This document shows positions 27,380 to 35,642 of a DNA stretch of 64,000 nucleotides, in pieces (position 1 is the stretch's first letter; the number at the start of each line of letters is the position of its first letter). Location of the stretch: positions 1-64,000 of the forward strand of contig CAJUFQ010000002.1 of NCBI GenBank assembly GCA_910585625.1, written 5' to 3'. This stretch comes from an uncultured Lachnospiraceae bacterium. Its GTDB lineage: Bacteria > Bacillota > Clostridia > Lachnospirales > Lachnospiraceae. Under the pieces are notes generated by a model. That model made no database searches, was not told the DNA's origin, and worked only from the letters and a program-made list of their open reading frames with translations. The position numbers and the translations under genes were made by a program.

Positions 27380-29173
27380 CTAGTCCTGCCTGTTTTCTGC
27401 AATCATATTCCCCCGCACTTCTTCCTCCGGCAGATAGGGAAACATATCCTCGTAATTCCTTGATTTCAACGTGCCGTCCGCAAGCTTTTCTGAAGAAATC
27501 CTCGGGACTAATAGCTGCCATTTGGGCGTCATCACCTCACAGATGACCGGGCCTTGCGCCTCCAAAACCTCTTTGATTTTATCTTCCGCCTCCGCGGCAG
27601 ACTCTATGCGGATTCCTCTGATTCCATAAGCGTCCGCAATCTTCATCGCAGATGGACACCACACGCCGGACTGAGGGCTTTCCCCCACAAAGCGGTCTTC
27701 CATGAAGTTGTGTTGGGTATGCCGGATGAGCAGATAGCCGTCGTTATTTAAGATAAACACCTTAAGCGGCAGCTTGTTGTGTTTAATTGTGGCAAATTCC
27801 TGCAGATTCATCTGCAGGCTCCCATCCCCGGTTACGACAATCGTATCTTTCCTGCCATTCGCCATGCAGGCGCCAATCCCTGCCACCCAATATCCCATGG
27901 AAGACAGCCCGCCGGTCGTGAGGTAGCTCTGGCCTTTCTTCACTTTCCAGGACTGGCATGCCACATGGAAGCAGGAACCCGTGTCCACCAGCACTGCTGC
28001 ATCCTTCCCTGCCAGCTCAGACAGCTTATCCATAAAATAATAGGAATTGACCGGATTCTCTTCCCTGTATTGAGGCTGGACAACCGGATATCTCTTCTTC
28101 CATTCCCTGCATGTTAACGCCCACGCCCCATAATCCGGAAGCGGATGCTGCGGCAATAATTCCTGCATCTTAACAAAGAATTCCTTGCAGTCCAGCCGCG
28201 CCTTGTAATCAATCTTCACCCCAGGCTTATCCAGTTCCTTCTGGTCGATGTCCACCACAAAGATATAGGCGTTCTTCCCGAACTGCTTGGGGTTGTGCCC
28301 CACAAGAGAAGAAGCCAGCCTGCAGCCCACGGAGATAATCAGGTCTGCATTCTGGATGGCAAAATTGGCAGAACGCTCGCCATAGTTGCCCGGCCTGCCC
28401 ACATACAAATCATGGCCGGATTCTATGAGGTCAATGCCCAGACGGGCAGTTATGACGGGAATGCCTGCCTCATTCACGTAATGGTAAAATTCTTCCCTGG
28501 CCCCGGCAAGACTCACGCCCTGGCCCACGAGGAACACCGGCCGCCTGGCTTTCTCCAGCAATTTGTAAGCCTGCTTTGCTGCCTGCTTGGCGGTCACGCG
28601 TCCCTCCGCTTCTTGCACCGGGATATATTTCTCCATATACTTTACATCCACTTGCATATTCTGGATATCCAAAGGCACGTCCACCCATACCGGCCCCGGC
28701 CTGCCAGACGTGGCTTCCTGGTATGCTTTCTCCAGATAATATTCCGTCTTCTGGGGATCGTCTATGGTAATGAAATATTTGACGACATTTTCTACCAGAG
28801 GCCTGATGTTGATACCTTGTACGCCGTGCTGACGAATTTTTGTCTCCTCCTGGTACTGCACGAAGGACAAGGCCGCCTGCCCGGAAATCACAATCATCGG
28901 TGAGGAGTCCGTATATCCACCCACGACCCCATTCATGGCGTTCACGCTTCCCGGGCCGGCCGTCACGATTGCGAGCGCCGGTTTGTTCTTAATCCGCCCA
29001 TAGGCGTCTGCGGACATGGCCGCGCTCTGCTCATGGTGCGTACAGATGATGCTGTAATTCCCATTCTTGCCCACGGCGTCATTCAGCCACATGGCCTGCC
29101 CGCCTGTCACCATAAAAGCCGTATCAATTCCTTTTTTTGCATAGTAGTCGAATATAAATTCCGAAACGTTCAT
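27380..29173 (-). CDS. ThDP-dependent acetolactate-synthase-like enzyme, YerE-like
   Basis: 597 residues with all three domains of the acetolactate synthase/pyruvate oxidase family. The catalytic glutamate is E48 in HHEQSAAMSADAYGR. The ThDP/Mg site is GDGSLQMNLQEFATIKHN to LNNDGY. No regulatory-subunit gene is nearby. In this context the best model is YerE, which decarboxylates a 2-oxo acid and adds the acyl carbanion to C4 of CDP-3,6-dideoxy-4-keto-glucose. The next two genes upstream make or break 4-hydroxy-2-oxovalerate, so that acid may be the donor instead of pyruvate. Ordinary IlvB is unlikely, given the sugar genes on both sides. Confidence 0.8.
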   Translation of the reverse strand: MNVSEFIFDYYAKKGIDTAFMVTGGQAMWLNDAVGKNGNYSIICTHHEQSAAMSADAYGRIKNKPALAIVTAGPGSVNAMNGVVGGYTDSSPMIVISGQAALSFVQYQEETKIRQHGVQGINIRPLVENVVKYFITIDDPQKTEYYLEKAYQEATSGRPGPVWVDVPLDIQNMQVDVKYMEKYIPVQEAEGRVTAKQAAKQAYKLLEKARRPVFLVGQGVSLAGAREEFYHYVNEAGIPVITARLGIDLIESGHDLYVGRPGNYGERSANFAIQNADLIISVGCRLASSLVGHNPKQFGKNAYIFVVDIDQKELDKPGVKIDYKARLDCKEFFVKMQELLPQHPLPDYGAWALTCREWKKRYPVVQPQYREENPVNSYYFMDKLSELAGKDAAVLVDTGSCFHVACQSWKVKKGQSYLTTGGLSSMGYWVAGIGACMANGRKDTIVVTGDGSLQMNLQEFATIKHNKLPLKVFILNNDGYLLIRHTQHNFMEDRFVGESPQSGVWCPSAMKIADAYGIRGIRIESAAEAEDKIKEVLEAQGPVICEVMTPKWQLLVPRISSEKLADGTLKSRNYEDMFPYLPEEEVRGNMIAENRQD

Positions 29174-29190
29174 TCCACTGCCTCCTCGTA

Positions 29191-30243
29191 TTATAGCAAA
29201 GATTCAATCTGGTAACTGATTACCCGGTCACTGCCATCTCCTGCCGGCCGGCTTAATTTCTCGGCGACCTCCACAATCATGTCTTCCTGTCCGCCCACGG
29301 CCTTCCTGCGCCCAAGTTCCCGGAGGATGTCCCTGGGATCCACGCCGAATTCTTCCGCTGCTCTCAGCACATGGATTTTAAATGCAGAGAATACCCCTGC
29401 CTGCCCGCTGACGATGCTTATGGGATCCTGCCCCATATCTTTTTCCATCATTTCCGGCATCACCTGGCCGCTGGCGTCCAGCATACGATAGAAGTCAACC
29501 CCCGTCTTTATGCCGGATTTTTCTAACAACGCCACCAAATCCTCAAGCTGGCAGTTGCCTGCCCCCGCCCCGAATCCCCGCAGCGTGCCGTCAATAACAG
29601 ACGCCCCCTCCTGGATGGCCGTGTATGCATTAGAGACTGCGATCCCCATGTTATTATGTGGATGGAAGCCGACATGGATATCCAAACCGTCATACAACAT
29701 GGCGATTACACGCCTGACCATCTCCGGGGTGAACGCCCCTGCCGAATCCATGAGGATGACCCCCAGCGCGCCATAGGACTGCATTTTCCGGCATTCCTCC
29801 AGCAGCCGCTCCGGGGAAGCCATATGGCTCATCATCAGCACGCCGTAAGTCTCCTTCCCCAGTCTCCTCAGATATTCAATATGCTGCCTGGTCGTATCCG
29901 CTTCCGTGCAGTGGCATCCAATCTCAAATAACTCCACGCCTGCTGCAATCGCCGGCGCAAGGTTGTCCTTGATAGTCCCAAACCCCGGAATCATGTACGC
30001 ACCCAGCCGCGTCCTCTCCAGGTTCTCCCGCGCCGTGCGCAGCATTTCTGCCTCATCCAGCAGCGAAAGCCCCACTTGCAGGGATGACGCGCCGAGGCCG
30101 TTCCCATGCCCGACAATAATCGTATGGACGCCGCAGCCATCCATGGCCAGGCAGTAATCTTCTATGGATTCCCTGGATATCCGGTGCCTCACAGCATGGT
30201 TCCCATCCCTCAGCGTGGAATCAAATAACATTAGTTTGCTCAT
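29191..30243 (-). CDS. 4-hydroxy-2-oxovalerate aldolase (DmpG/MhpE family)
   Basis: 350 residues, full length. TIM-barrel aldolase with FDSTLRDGNHAVRH (metal and catalytic residues), GCHCTEADTTRQHIEYLRRL, LMMSHMASPE, DSAGAFTP, and the metal-binding HPHNNMGIAVSNAYTAI; the tail is the DmpG communication domain. It reversibly splits 4-hydroxy-2-oxovalerate into pyruvate and acetaldehyde. The ATG at 30243 overlaps the dehydrogenase stop (ATGA), matching the channelling complex known for DmpFG. No aromatic meta-cleavage gene is present, so a synthetic role for the glycan is likelier than catabolism. Confidence 0.9.
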   Translation of the reverse strand: MSKLMLFDSTLRDGNHAVRHRISRESIEDYCLAMDGCGVHTIIVGHGNGLGASSLQVGLSLLDEAEMLRTARENLERTRLGAYMIPGFGTIKDNLAPAIAAGVELFEIGCHCTEADTTRQHIEYLRRLGKETYGVLMMSHMASPERLLEECRKMQSYGALGVILMDSAGAFTPEMVRRVIAMLYDGLDIHVGFHPHNNMGIAVSNAYTAIQEGASVIDGTLRGFGAGAGNCQLEDLVALLEKSGIKTGVDFYRMLDASGQVMPEMMEKDMGQDPISIVSGQAGVFSAFKIHVLRAAEEFGVDPRDILRELGRRKAVGGQEDMIVEVAEKLSRPAGDGSDRVISYQIESLL

Positions 30244-31127
30244 AACGCTCCACCCAATATCCTTTTCTTGGCATAGTTTTCCGCAATCTCGATTGCCGCA
30301 CATGTGATAATATCCAGATTGCCGGCATATCTGGGAAGGTAATCCCCCAGCCCGGTCACTTGCAGCGTGGTCGTCACCCTGCCATTCTCATAAGTCGGCT
30401 CCAGCACGATGCTATATCCAGGCACATACTTTTTAATCCTGGCCTCCATCTCACGGACGCTCTTTCGTATAGCTTCCATGTCTGGATTGTCAATCAGGGC
30501 ATACACCGTATTGTGCATGGTTATCGGCGGATCCGCGGGGTTCAATATGATAATCGCCTTCGTGCTGCCGATGCCGGTAAACTCTGTGAGGGCATCCCTG
30601 GTTGCCTGGGTAAATTCATCAATATTGTTCCGCGTCCCCGCCCCGGCAGAACGCGAGGCTATGGTTGCCACAATCTCAATATATTTTGTCTCTGGATGAA
30701 CCTTGCTGATGGCATAGGCGATAGGCGTCGTCGCCTGCCCGCCGCAAGTTATGAGGTTGACATTGTCCTCCCCAAGGCATTCTTCCATATTGAGGACCGG
30801 GATGCACATCTTGCCCACCTGGGCAGGCGTTAGGTCTATAGCAAACTTCCCTAACGATTTCAGTATGGGAGCGTTCACCCGATGCACGGCTGCCGAAGTA
30901 GCGTCAAAGACAATTTCACAGCAGCCAGGATTTTCCTCGATTGCCTGTATCGACTGCAAAGAGGTCGGCACGCCCAGCTCCCGCGCAAGCTGAATGCCTG
31001 CGGAATCCGGGTTCCTGCCCATGAACATGCCGCATTCCAGCGCCTCTGAGCGATTCAATTTTAACAGGATGTCCGTCCCGATATTGCCTGTCCCGATAAT
31101 CCCTACTTTTACTTTTCGCCTCTCCAT
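30240..31127 (-). CDS. Acetaldehyde dehydrogenase (acylating), DmpF/MhpF family
   Basis: 295 residues, the normal DmpF length. NAD-binding VGIIGTGNIGTDILLKL at the start and the catalytic cysteine in LITCGGQATTPIAYA near residue 130; RSAGAGTRNNIDEFT is also diagnostic. It interconverts acetaldehyde + CoA + NAD with acetyl-CoA + NADH and docks onto the aldolase encoded next, with a 4-base overlap. Run backwards it would feed acetaldehyde from acetyl-CoA to the aldolase, giving 4-hydroxy-2-oxovalerate for the ThDP enzyme. Its setting between rfbH and the aldolase is what makes this locus unusual. Confidence 0.9.
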   Translation of the reverse strand: MERRKVKVGIIGTGNIGTDILLKLNRSEALECGMFMGRNPDSAGIQLARELGVPTSLQSIQAIEENPGCCEIVFDATSAAVHRVNAPILKSLGKFAIDLTPAQVGKMCIPVLNMEECLGEDNVNLITCGGQATTPIAYAISKVHPETKYIEIVATIASRSAGAGTRNNIDEFTQATRDALTEFTGIGSTKAIIILNPADPPITMHNTVYALIDNPDMEAIRKSVREMEARIKKYVPGYSIVLEPTYENGRVTTTLQVTGLGDYLPRYAGNLDIITCAAIEIAENYAKKRILGGAL

Positions 31128-31136
31128 GCCAGCCCC

Positions 31137-32477
31137 CTACGTCTCACCGACCGCTTGTGTTATGATTCTTGCCATGTAATCAATCATCCCGTCTGTCATG
31201 CCCGGGTACACGCCCACCCAAAAAGTATCGCGCATGATACGATCCGTATTCTCAAGGCTCCCGGCAATACGGTAGCCTTTTCCCTGCTCCCGCATCTGGT
31301 CAAAACACGGATGCTTCGTCAGGTTTCCCGCAAAAAGCATACGTGTCTGCACTCCATGCCCTTCAAGATAAGAAATCACCTTGCCGCGCCTTACGCCCTC
31401 CCGGCAAGTAAGGGGGAAGCCAAACCAGCTCGGCCTGGAATGCTCACAGGCTTCCGGCAGGATGAGCCTGTCTTCACATCCCGCAAGCCCTGCGCGCAAA
31501 CGTTCATAGTTATGGATCCGTTTCTCCACAAATCGCGGGAATTTCTCAAGCTGCGCGCACCCGATAGCCGCCTGCATGTCGGTTGCTTTCAGATTATAGC
31601 CAAAATGGGAATACACGTACTTGTGGTCGTAGCCTGGCGGGAGCTGTCCATATTGCCCGTCAAAACGGTGGCCGCAGAGGTTATCCTGCCCGGACGCGCA
31701 AACGCAGTCGCGCCCCCAGTCGCGGAACGAACGGATACATTTGTGCAGCAGCGGATTATCGGTATAAACTGCCCCGCCCTCCCCGGTCGTCATATGATGC
31801 GGCGGGTAAAAAGAAGACGTGCCGATATCCCCCACCGTCCCGGTAAACCGCTCCTGCCCATCGAGTTCATATTTAGAGCCAAGTGCATCGCAGTTATCCT
31901 CAACCAGCCACAAGCCATGTTTGTCGCAGAAGTCCTTGACCTTTGCCAGGTGAAACGGGTTGCCCAGCGTATGGGCAATCATTACCAGCTTAGTCTTCGG
32001 CGACAAGGCATCCTGAAGCCTGGAAACGTCAATATTGTACTGGGGAATCGTCACGTCCACAAATACCGGAACCACGCCATATTGGACTGCCGGAGCCACG
32101 GTAGTAGGAAAGCCTGCTGCAACCGTAATCATCTCATCCCCCGGCCTTACCTGGCGTTCCTTCAGCAACGGTGAGGTCAGCGCCATGAACGCCAACAGAT
32201 TGGCGGAAGAGCCGGAATTGACCAGAGAACAGTACTCCGCGCCCAGATAGCCTGCAAACTCCTTCTCAAACCGGGCCGTGAACCGTCCTGCCGTCAGCCA
32301 GAACTCCAATGCGCAGTCCACCAGGCTGCACATTTCCTCATGCCCATAGACCCGGGAAGCATAGGGTATCCTGTCCCCTTCCCGGTACTCAGCCTGGTTA
32401 TGGTACTTGTCACAGTATTCTGCGACCATGCCCAATATTTCCTGCCTTGCCTGTCCTTCTGTCATATTCTCAAACAT
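31137..32477 (-). CDS. rfbH: CDP-4-dehydro-6-deoxyglucose 3-dehydrase (RfbH/DdhC, E1)
   Basis: 446 residues from the ATG at 32477 (GGTGAGG upstream); an earlier in-frame ATG at 32585 lies within rfbF. PMP-dependent iron-sulfur dehydrase that removes the C3 hydroxyl. The usual PLP lysine is replaced by histidine in FYPPHHMTTGEGG, as in E1. The [2Fe-2S] pattern C-X1-C-X7-C is seen in DCVCASGQDNLC, with a further cysteine 61 residues upstream (EDNCDALG; known E1 spacing is 57). E1 needs a reductase (E3/DdhD), and none is encoded in the window. Confidence 0.93.
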   Translation of the reverse strand: MFENMTEGQARQEILGMVAEYCDKYHNQAEYREGDRIPYASRVYGHEEMCSLVDCALEFWLTAGRFTARFEKEFAGYLGAEYCSLVNSGSSANLLAFMALTSPLLKERQVRPGDEMITVAAGFPTTVAPAVQYGVVPVFVDVTIPQYNIDVSRLQDALSPKTKLVMIAHTLGNPFHLAKVKDFCDKHGLWLVEDNCDALGSKYELDGQERFTGTVGDIGTSSFYPPHHMTTGEGGAVYTDNPLLHKCIRSFRDWGRDCVCASGQDNLCGHRFDGQYGQLPPGYDHKYVYSHFGYNLKATDMQAAIGCAQLEKFPRFVEKRIHNYERLRAGLAGCEDRLILPEACEHSRPSWFGFPLTCREGVRRGKVISYLEGHGVQTRMLFAGNLTKHPCFDQMREQGKGYRIAGSLENTDRIMRDTFWVGVYPGMTDGMIDYMARIITQAVGET

Positions 32478-32484
32478 CGCTGCC

Positions 32485-33264
32485 TCACCCCTTCCATGTC
32501 TTCCACGGCGCCTGCCCTTGATTCCACAATTCATTGAGCATGTCCATCTCACGCTTCGTGTCCATACATGCCCAGAAGCCGTCAAACATATAAGCCATTA
32601 ATTGCCTGTTCTTCACAAGCTCCTCTAACGGCTCTCTCTCAAACACCGTGCCGTCATCTTTCAAGTATTCAAAAATCTGCGGCTCCAACACCATAAAGCC
32701 GGCGTTGATTTTCCCTCCGTCATCCTGGGCCTTTTCCCGGAAGGAGATAATCTCCTTGTCCTTTGAGATATCCAAAATACCAAACCGCTGCCCCACATCT
32801 GCCGCCGTGATGGTCGCCGTCTTCCCATGGCTCTTGTGGAATTCCACAAGCTCACGGATATTGACATTGCTCACGCCATCGCCGTATGTCATCAGGAACG
32901 TCTCGTCACCAATGTATTTTTGGACTCTCCTCACCCTTCCTCCCGTCATGGTATTGAGGCCGGTGTCTACAATCGTGACCTTCCATGGCTCCGACACATT
33001 ATTATGGACAGTCATCTTATTGTCCGCTGTGAAATCAAAAGTCACGTCACTATTATACAAGTAATAATCTGCGAACCACTCTTTGACCATATGCTGTTTA
33101 TATCCACAGCATATGATAAATTCATGATACCCAAAATGGGAATACCCCTTCATGATATGCCAAAGAATCGGTTTGTCCCCGATTTCCAGCATCGGCTTCG
33201 GTTTTAAATGGCTCTCCTCACTGATTCTTGTCCCCAGCCCCCCTGCCAGTATAACTACTTTCAT
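32485..33264 (-). CDS. rfbF: Glucose-1-phosphate cytidylyltransferase (RfbF/DdhA)
   Basis: 259 residues. Signature VVILAGGLGTRISEESHLKPKPMLEIGDKPILWHIM at the start, then GYKQHMVKEWF and YGDGVSNVNI, as in RfbF. It makes CDP-glucose from CTP and glucose-1-phosphate, the first step of the CDP-dideoxyhexose route. The ATG at 33264 has GGAGG nine bases upstream and is preferred over the in-frame ATG at 33300. It ends 7 bases before rfbH, while rfbG lies 9 kb downstream in the same run. Confidence 0.94.
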   Translation of the reverse strand: MKVVILAGGLGTRISEESHLKPKPMLEIGDKPILWHIMKGYSHFGYHEFIICCGYKQHMVKEWFADYYLYNSDVTFDFTADNKMTVHNNVSEPWKVTIVDTGLNTMTGGRVRRVQKYIGDETFLMTYGDGVSNVNIRELVEFHKSHGKTATITAADVGQRFGILDISKDKEIISFREKAQDDGGKINAGFMVLEPQIFEYLKDDGTVFEREPLEELVKNRQLMAYMFDGFWACMDTKREMDMLNELWNQGQAPWKTWKG

Positions 33265-33323
33265 CTTATTGTACCTCCGTCCGCACTGCCCGATGGCCAA
33301 ATAGCTGCAAATTGGTCATATGG

Positions 33324-34484
33324 TCAGCTTTGCGCCATGATATCAGTTGCCAGCTGCTTTGCCCTATTCTGCCAGGTCTGCGAATCCTTTGCGTATTCAT
33401 AGCCTCGGCGGGCAATATTTTTCAGTTCCCCCGGCTTCTTCTGGTATTGCATAACCTTATGCGGAAGCTCCTCCAGATGATCCAGCGAATAGAGCAATGC
33501 CTCGCTTCCGTCCGACAAAGTGCGCGCCACAAACTCACTTCCATCCGTCAGGCACACACAGCCATTGAGCATGGCAGAATACACCCGGTCATGAACGCCG
33601 GACTTAAACCACGGCATGACATTCAATACCATCTTAGCGTCTGCAGTCAGGGGAATCGTCTCGTCAAACGGAATCCGCTCATGCAGGATAAGGTTCTCCT
33701 GCTTACAGTCCAAAAACTGCCAGCCTTCCCCATAAATATGCACTTTGACCCCCGCATTGGCCAGGGTGCGTATTACCATGGCACGGGCGCGGCTCCTTAA
33801 CATGCCGTCCATATCCTGGAAGAGGCGCACCGTATCCCGCAAATCCTCCTCCGGCAGAACCAGCCCCCGTTTCTTAAGGCAGCGTTCCAGCCCTTGCTCC
33901 AGGGTCAGGTAATTCTGCGTACAAAGCAGCTCATAACATTCCAGCCATATCTGCTTTAACCCCTCGCCAAGCCCCTGGAGATGATACTCCACCTTGTTGT
34001 CAATCAGATACGCCCCGGTAAAGAGGATATCCATGGAGCGTTCCTCAAAGGGAATCTCTTCCCCGCCCCAGCGGATGCCGGCCAGCGGCAAGAAAAAACT
34101 GCGCGCCTTTCCCGGGTAAAAACGTTCGATAAACTTCTGATGATACTCATCCACGCACAAGAAGGCCAGCCGCCGTATAGGGAAAATGATTGCCGCATGG
34201 TAATACATGGGATGATCTACGATATAATCATAGCAATCCGCATCCAGCTCATTCCAGATGCTTGCCCCATCCTCTGTCAGGAGGTTCAGCCCGGCATGGT
34301 TGAAAAATAACGCCGCTGTGTCTCCATGCCCGGCAAATGCGTAAATTTTCTCTCTTACGGCCGCTTGGTCGTCCATATCTGCCAGCAAGACCGAAAAGCC
34401 GATTTCCCGGAAGCCCTCTGCCATCAGACGGGCAAAAGACCGAAGGGAATCTGTCGCCGATTCAAAAATAATAATTTTTTTCAT
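33324..34484 (-). CDS. CgeB-like glycosyltransferase
   Basis: 386 residues from the ATG at 34484 (AGAGG upstream); the frame upstream of it overlaps the decarboxylase gene and is not used. N-terminus KIIIFESATDSLRSFARLMAEGF, then VDHPMYYH and the donor-binding NVMPWFKSGVHDRVYSAMLNG with EALLYSLDHLEELP. It is a paralogue of 16313-17515 with very similar organisation. GT-B fold, no membrane segment. It is probably one of several transferases that extend the flagellin glycan; donor unknown. Confidence 0.8.
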   Translation of the reverse strand: MKKIIIFESATDSLRSFARLMAEGFREIGFSVLLADMDDQAAVREKIYAFAGHGDTAALFFNHAGLNLLTEDGASIWNELDADCYDYIVDHPMYYHAAIIFPIRRLAFLCVDEYHQKFIERFYPGKARSFFLPLAGIRWGGEEIPFEERSMDILFTGAYLIDNKVEYHLQGLGEGLKQIWLECYELLCTQNYLTLEQGLERCLKKRGLVLPEEDLRDTVRLFQDMDGMLRSRARAMVIRTLANAGVKVHIYGEGWQFLDCKQENLILHERIPFDETIPLTADAKMVLNVMPWFKSGVHDRVYSAMLNGCVCLTDGSEFVARTLSDGSEALLYSLDHLEELPHKVMQYQKKPGELKNIARRGYEYAKDSQTWQNRAKQLATDIMAQS

Positions 34485-34501
34485 AAGAAACCTCTGCATT
34501 C

Positions 34502-35620
34502 TTATTTCTGTTCCAAAAACCTCATGAAATGCGCCTTGTTCTCCACCGCCAGGATGGTCGGGCGGCCCAAATCCTTCCGCGCCCCGATGGCGCATTTTGC
34601 TTCGATAAACGACAAGGCCTGCCGCTTTCTTGCAGCGGCTAACGCTTCTGCCAGCCCATCTCTGTCCGAAACGCACACCGCGTCTGCATATCCGCATGAT
34701 TTCGCCACAGCCGTCAAATCCGCCACGGAAGCAGCCGTGGGCATCCCGCCCACTGTCTCGTGCGCCTCATTATTGATGACCACATGGATGAGATTATCCG
34801 GCCTGCTCCTGCCGATGACAGCCATTGCCCCCAAATGCATGAGAGCGGCGCCGTCCCCATCGATACACCACACGGTCTGCCCTGGCTTCTGTAACGCAAT
34901 CCCCAGGGCAATCGAGCTGCTGTGCCCCATGGAGCCAACCGTCAGGAAATCCCGCTGATGCCCCTGCCCATTCGCCTCACGGATTTCAAACAGCTCACGG
35001 CTCGCCTTCCCTGTCGTGGAGACGACGATATCCTCCTCTGCCGCTTCTGCAATCTGCGCAATAATCTCTTCCCGCTTCATGCCGTATGCATTGCTGTAAG
35101 TAACCTTTTCGTCATAGGACAACGCCCCTTCGCGGATGACAAAAGCGATACATTCCCCTGCATCCAAGTATTTCCTGAGTTTGCCGTACGACTGTTTCAG
35201 CTCTCCGAGAGCAGTGTCCGCGCCAATCACACAAGTATGTATGCCAATCGCTTCTAACAGCGGAACTGTAATTTCCCCCTGGAAGATATGCTGGGGTTCG
35301 TCATGCACGCCCGGCTCACCGCGCCAGCCAACCACAAAAATGCAGGGAATCTCATACACTTTTTTGTTCAGCAACGAAGCTGCCGGGTTAACAATATTGC
35401 CAATGCCGCTGTTTTGCATATACACAAGCGGTACTTTCCCGGTGGCAAGATGATACCCGGCTGCCAACGCAGCCGCGTTTCCCTCATTGGCCGCAATCAC
35501 ATGCCTGCCTGAAATGCCGTACGTCTGCATCAGGTAATCGCACAAGGCTTTCAGCTGGGAATCAGGAACCCCGGTATAGAACTCCGCCCCCAATGTTTCC
35601 ACAAATTCTCTCACATCCAT
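34502..35620 (-). CDS. ppd: Phosphonopyruvate decarboxylase
   Basis: 372 residues, the typical length. ThDP-dependent enzyme that turns phosphonopyruvate into phosphonoacetaldehyde and pulls the unfavourable PEP mutase reaction forward. Features: FYTGVPDSQLKAL, the catalytic glutamate in ANEGNAAALAAGYH, VVGWRGEPGVHDEPQH, and the ThDP site DGDGAALMHLGAMAVI with NNEAHETVGGMPT. These are specific to Ppd (AepY) rather than sulfopyruvate decarboxylase, a distinction supported by PEP mutase and AEP transaminase upstream. It lies apart from them, after the CDP-glycerol-transferase-like gene. Confidence 0.92.
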   Translation of the reverse strand: MDVREFVETLGAEFYTGVPDSQLKALCDYLMQTYGISGRHVIAANEGNAAALAAGYHLATGKVPLVYMQNSGIGNIVNPAASLLNKKVYEIPCIFVVGWRGEPGVHDEPQHIFQGEITVPLLEAIGIHTCVIGADTALGELKQSYGKLRKYLDAGECIAFVIREGALSYDEKVTYSNAYGMKREEIIAQIAEAAEEDIVVSTTGKASRELFEIREANGQGHQRDFLTVGSMGHSSSIALGIALQKPGQTVWCIDGDGAALMHLGAMAVIGRSRPDNLIHVVINNEAHETVGGMPTAASVADLTAVAKSCGYADAVCVSDRDGLAEALAAARKRQALSFIEAKCAIGARKDLGRPTILAVENKAHFMRFLEQK

Positions 35621-35642
35621 ATCGTTTCCTTCACTCCTTCGG

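Noticed and set aside
27380..29173. Branched-chain amino acid acetolactate synthase (ilvB)
   Set aside because: No small subunit or ilv neighbour; sugar pathway genes flank it on both sides.
29191..31127. Aromatic or cinnamate catabolism (mhpE/mhpF)
   Set aside because: No ring-cleavage, hydratase or transport genes are present; all neighbours are nucleotide-sugar and glycan genes.
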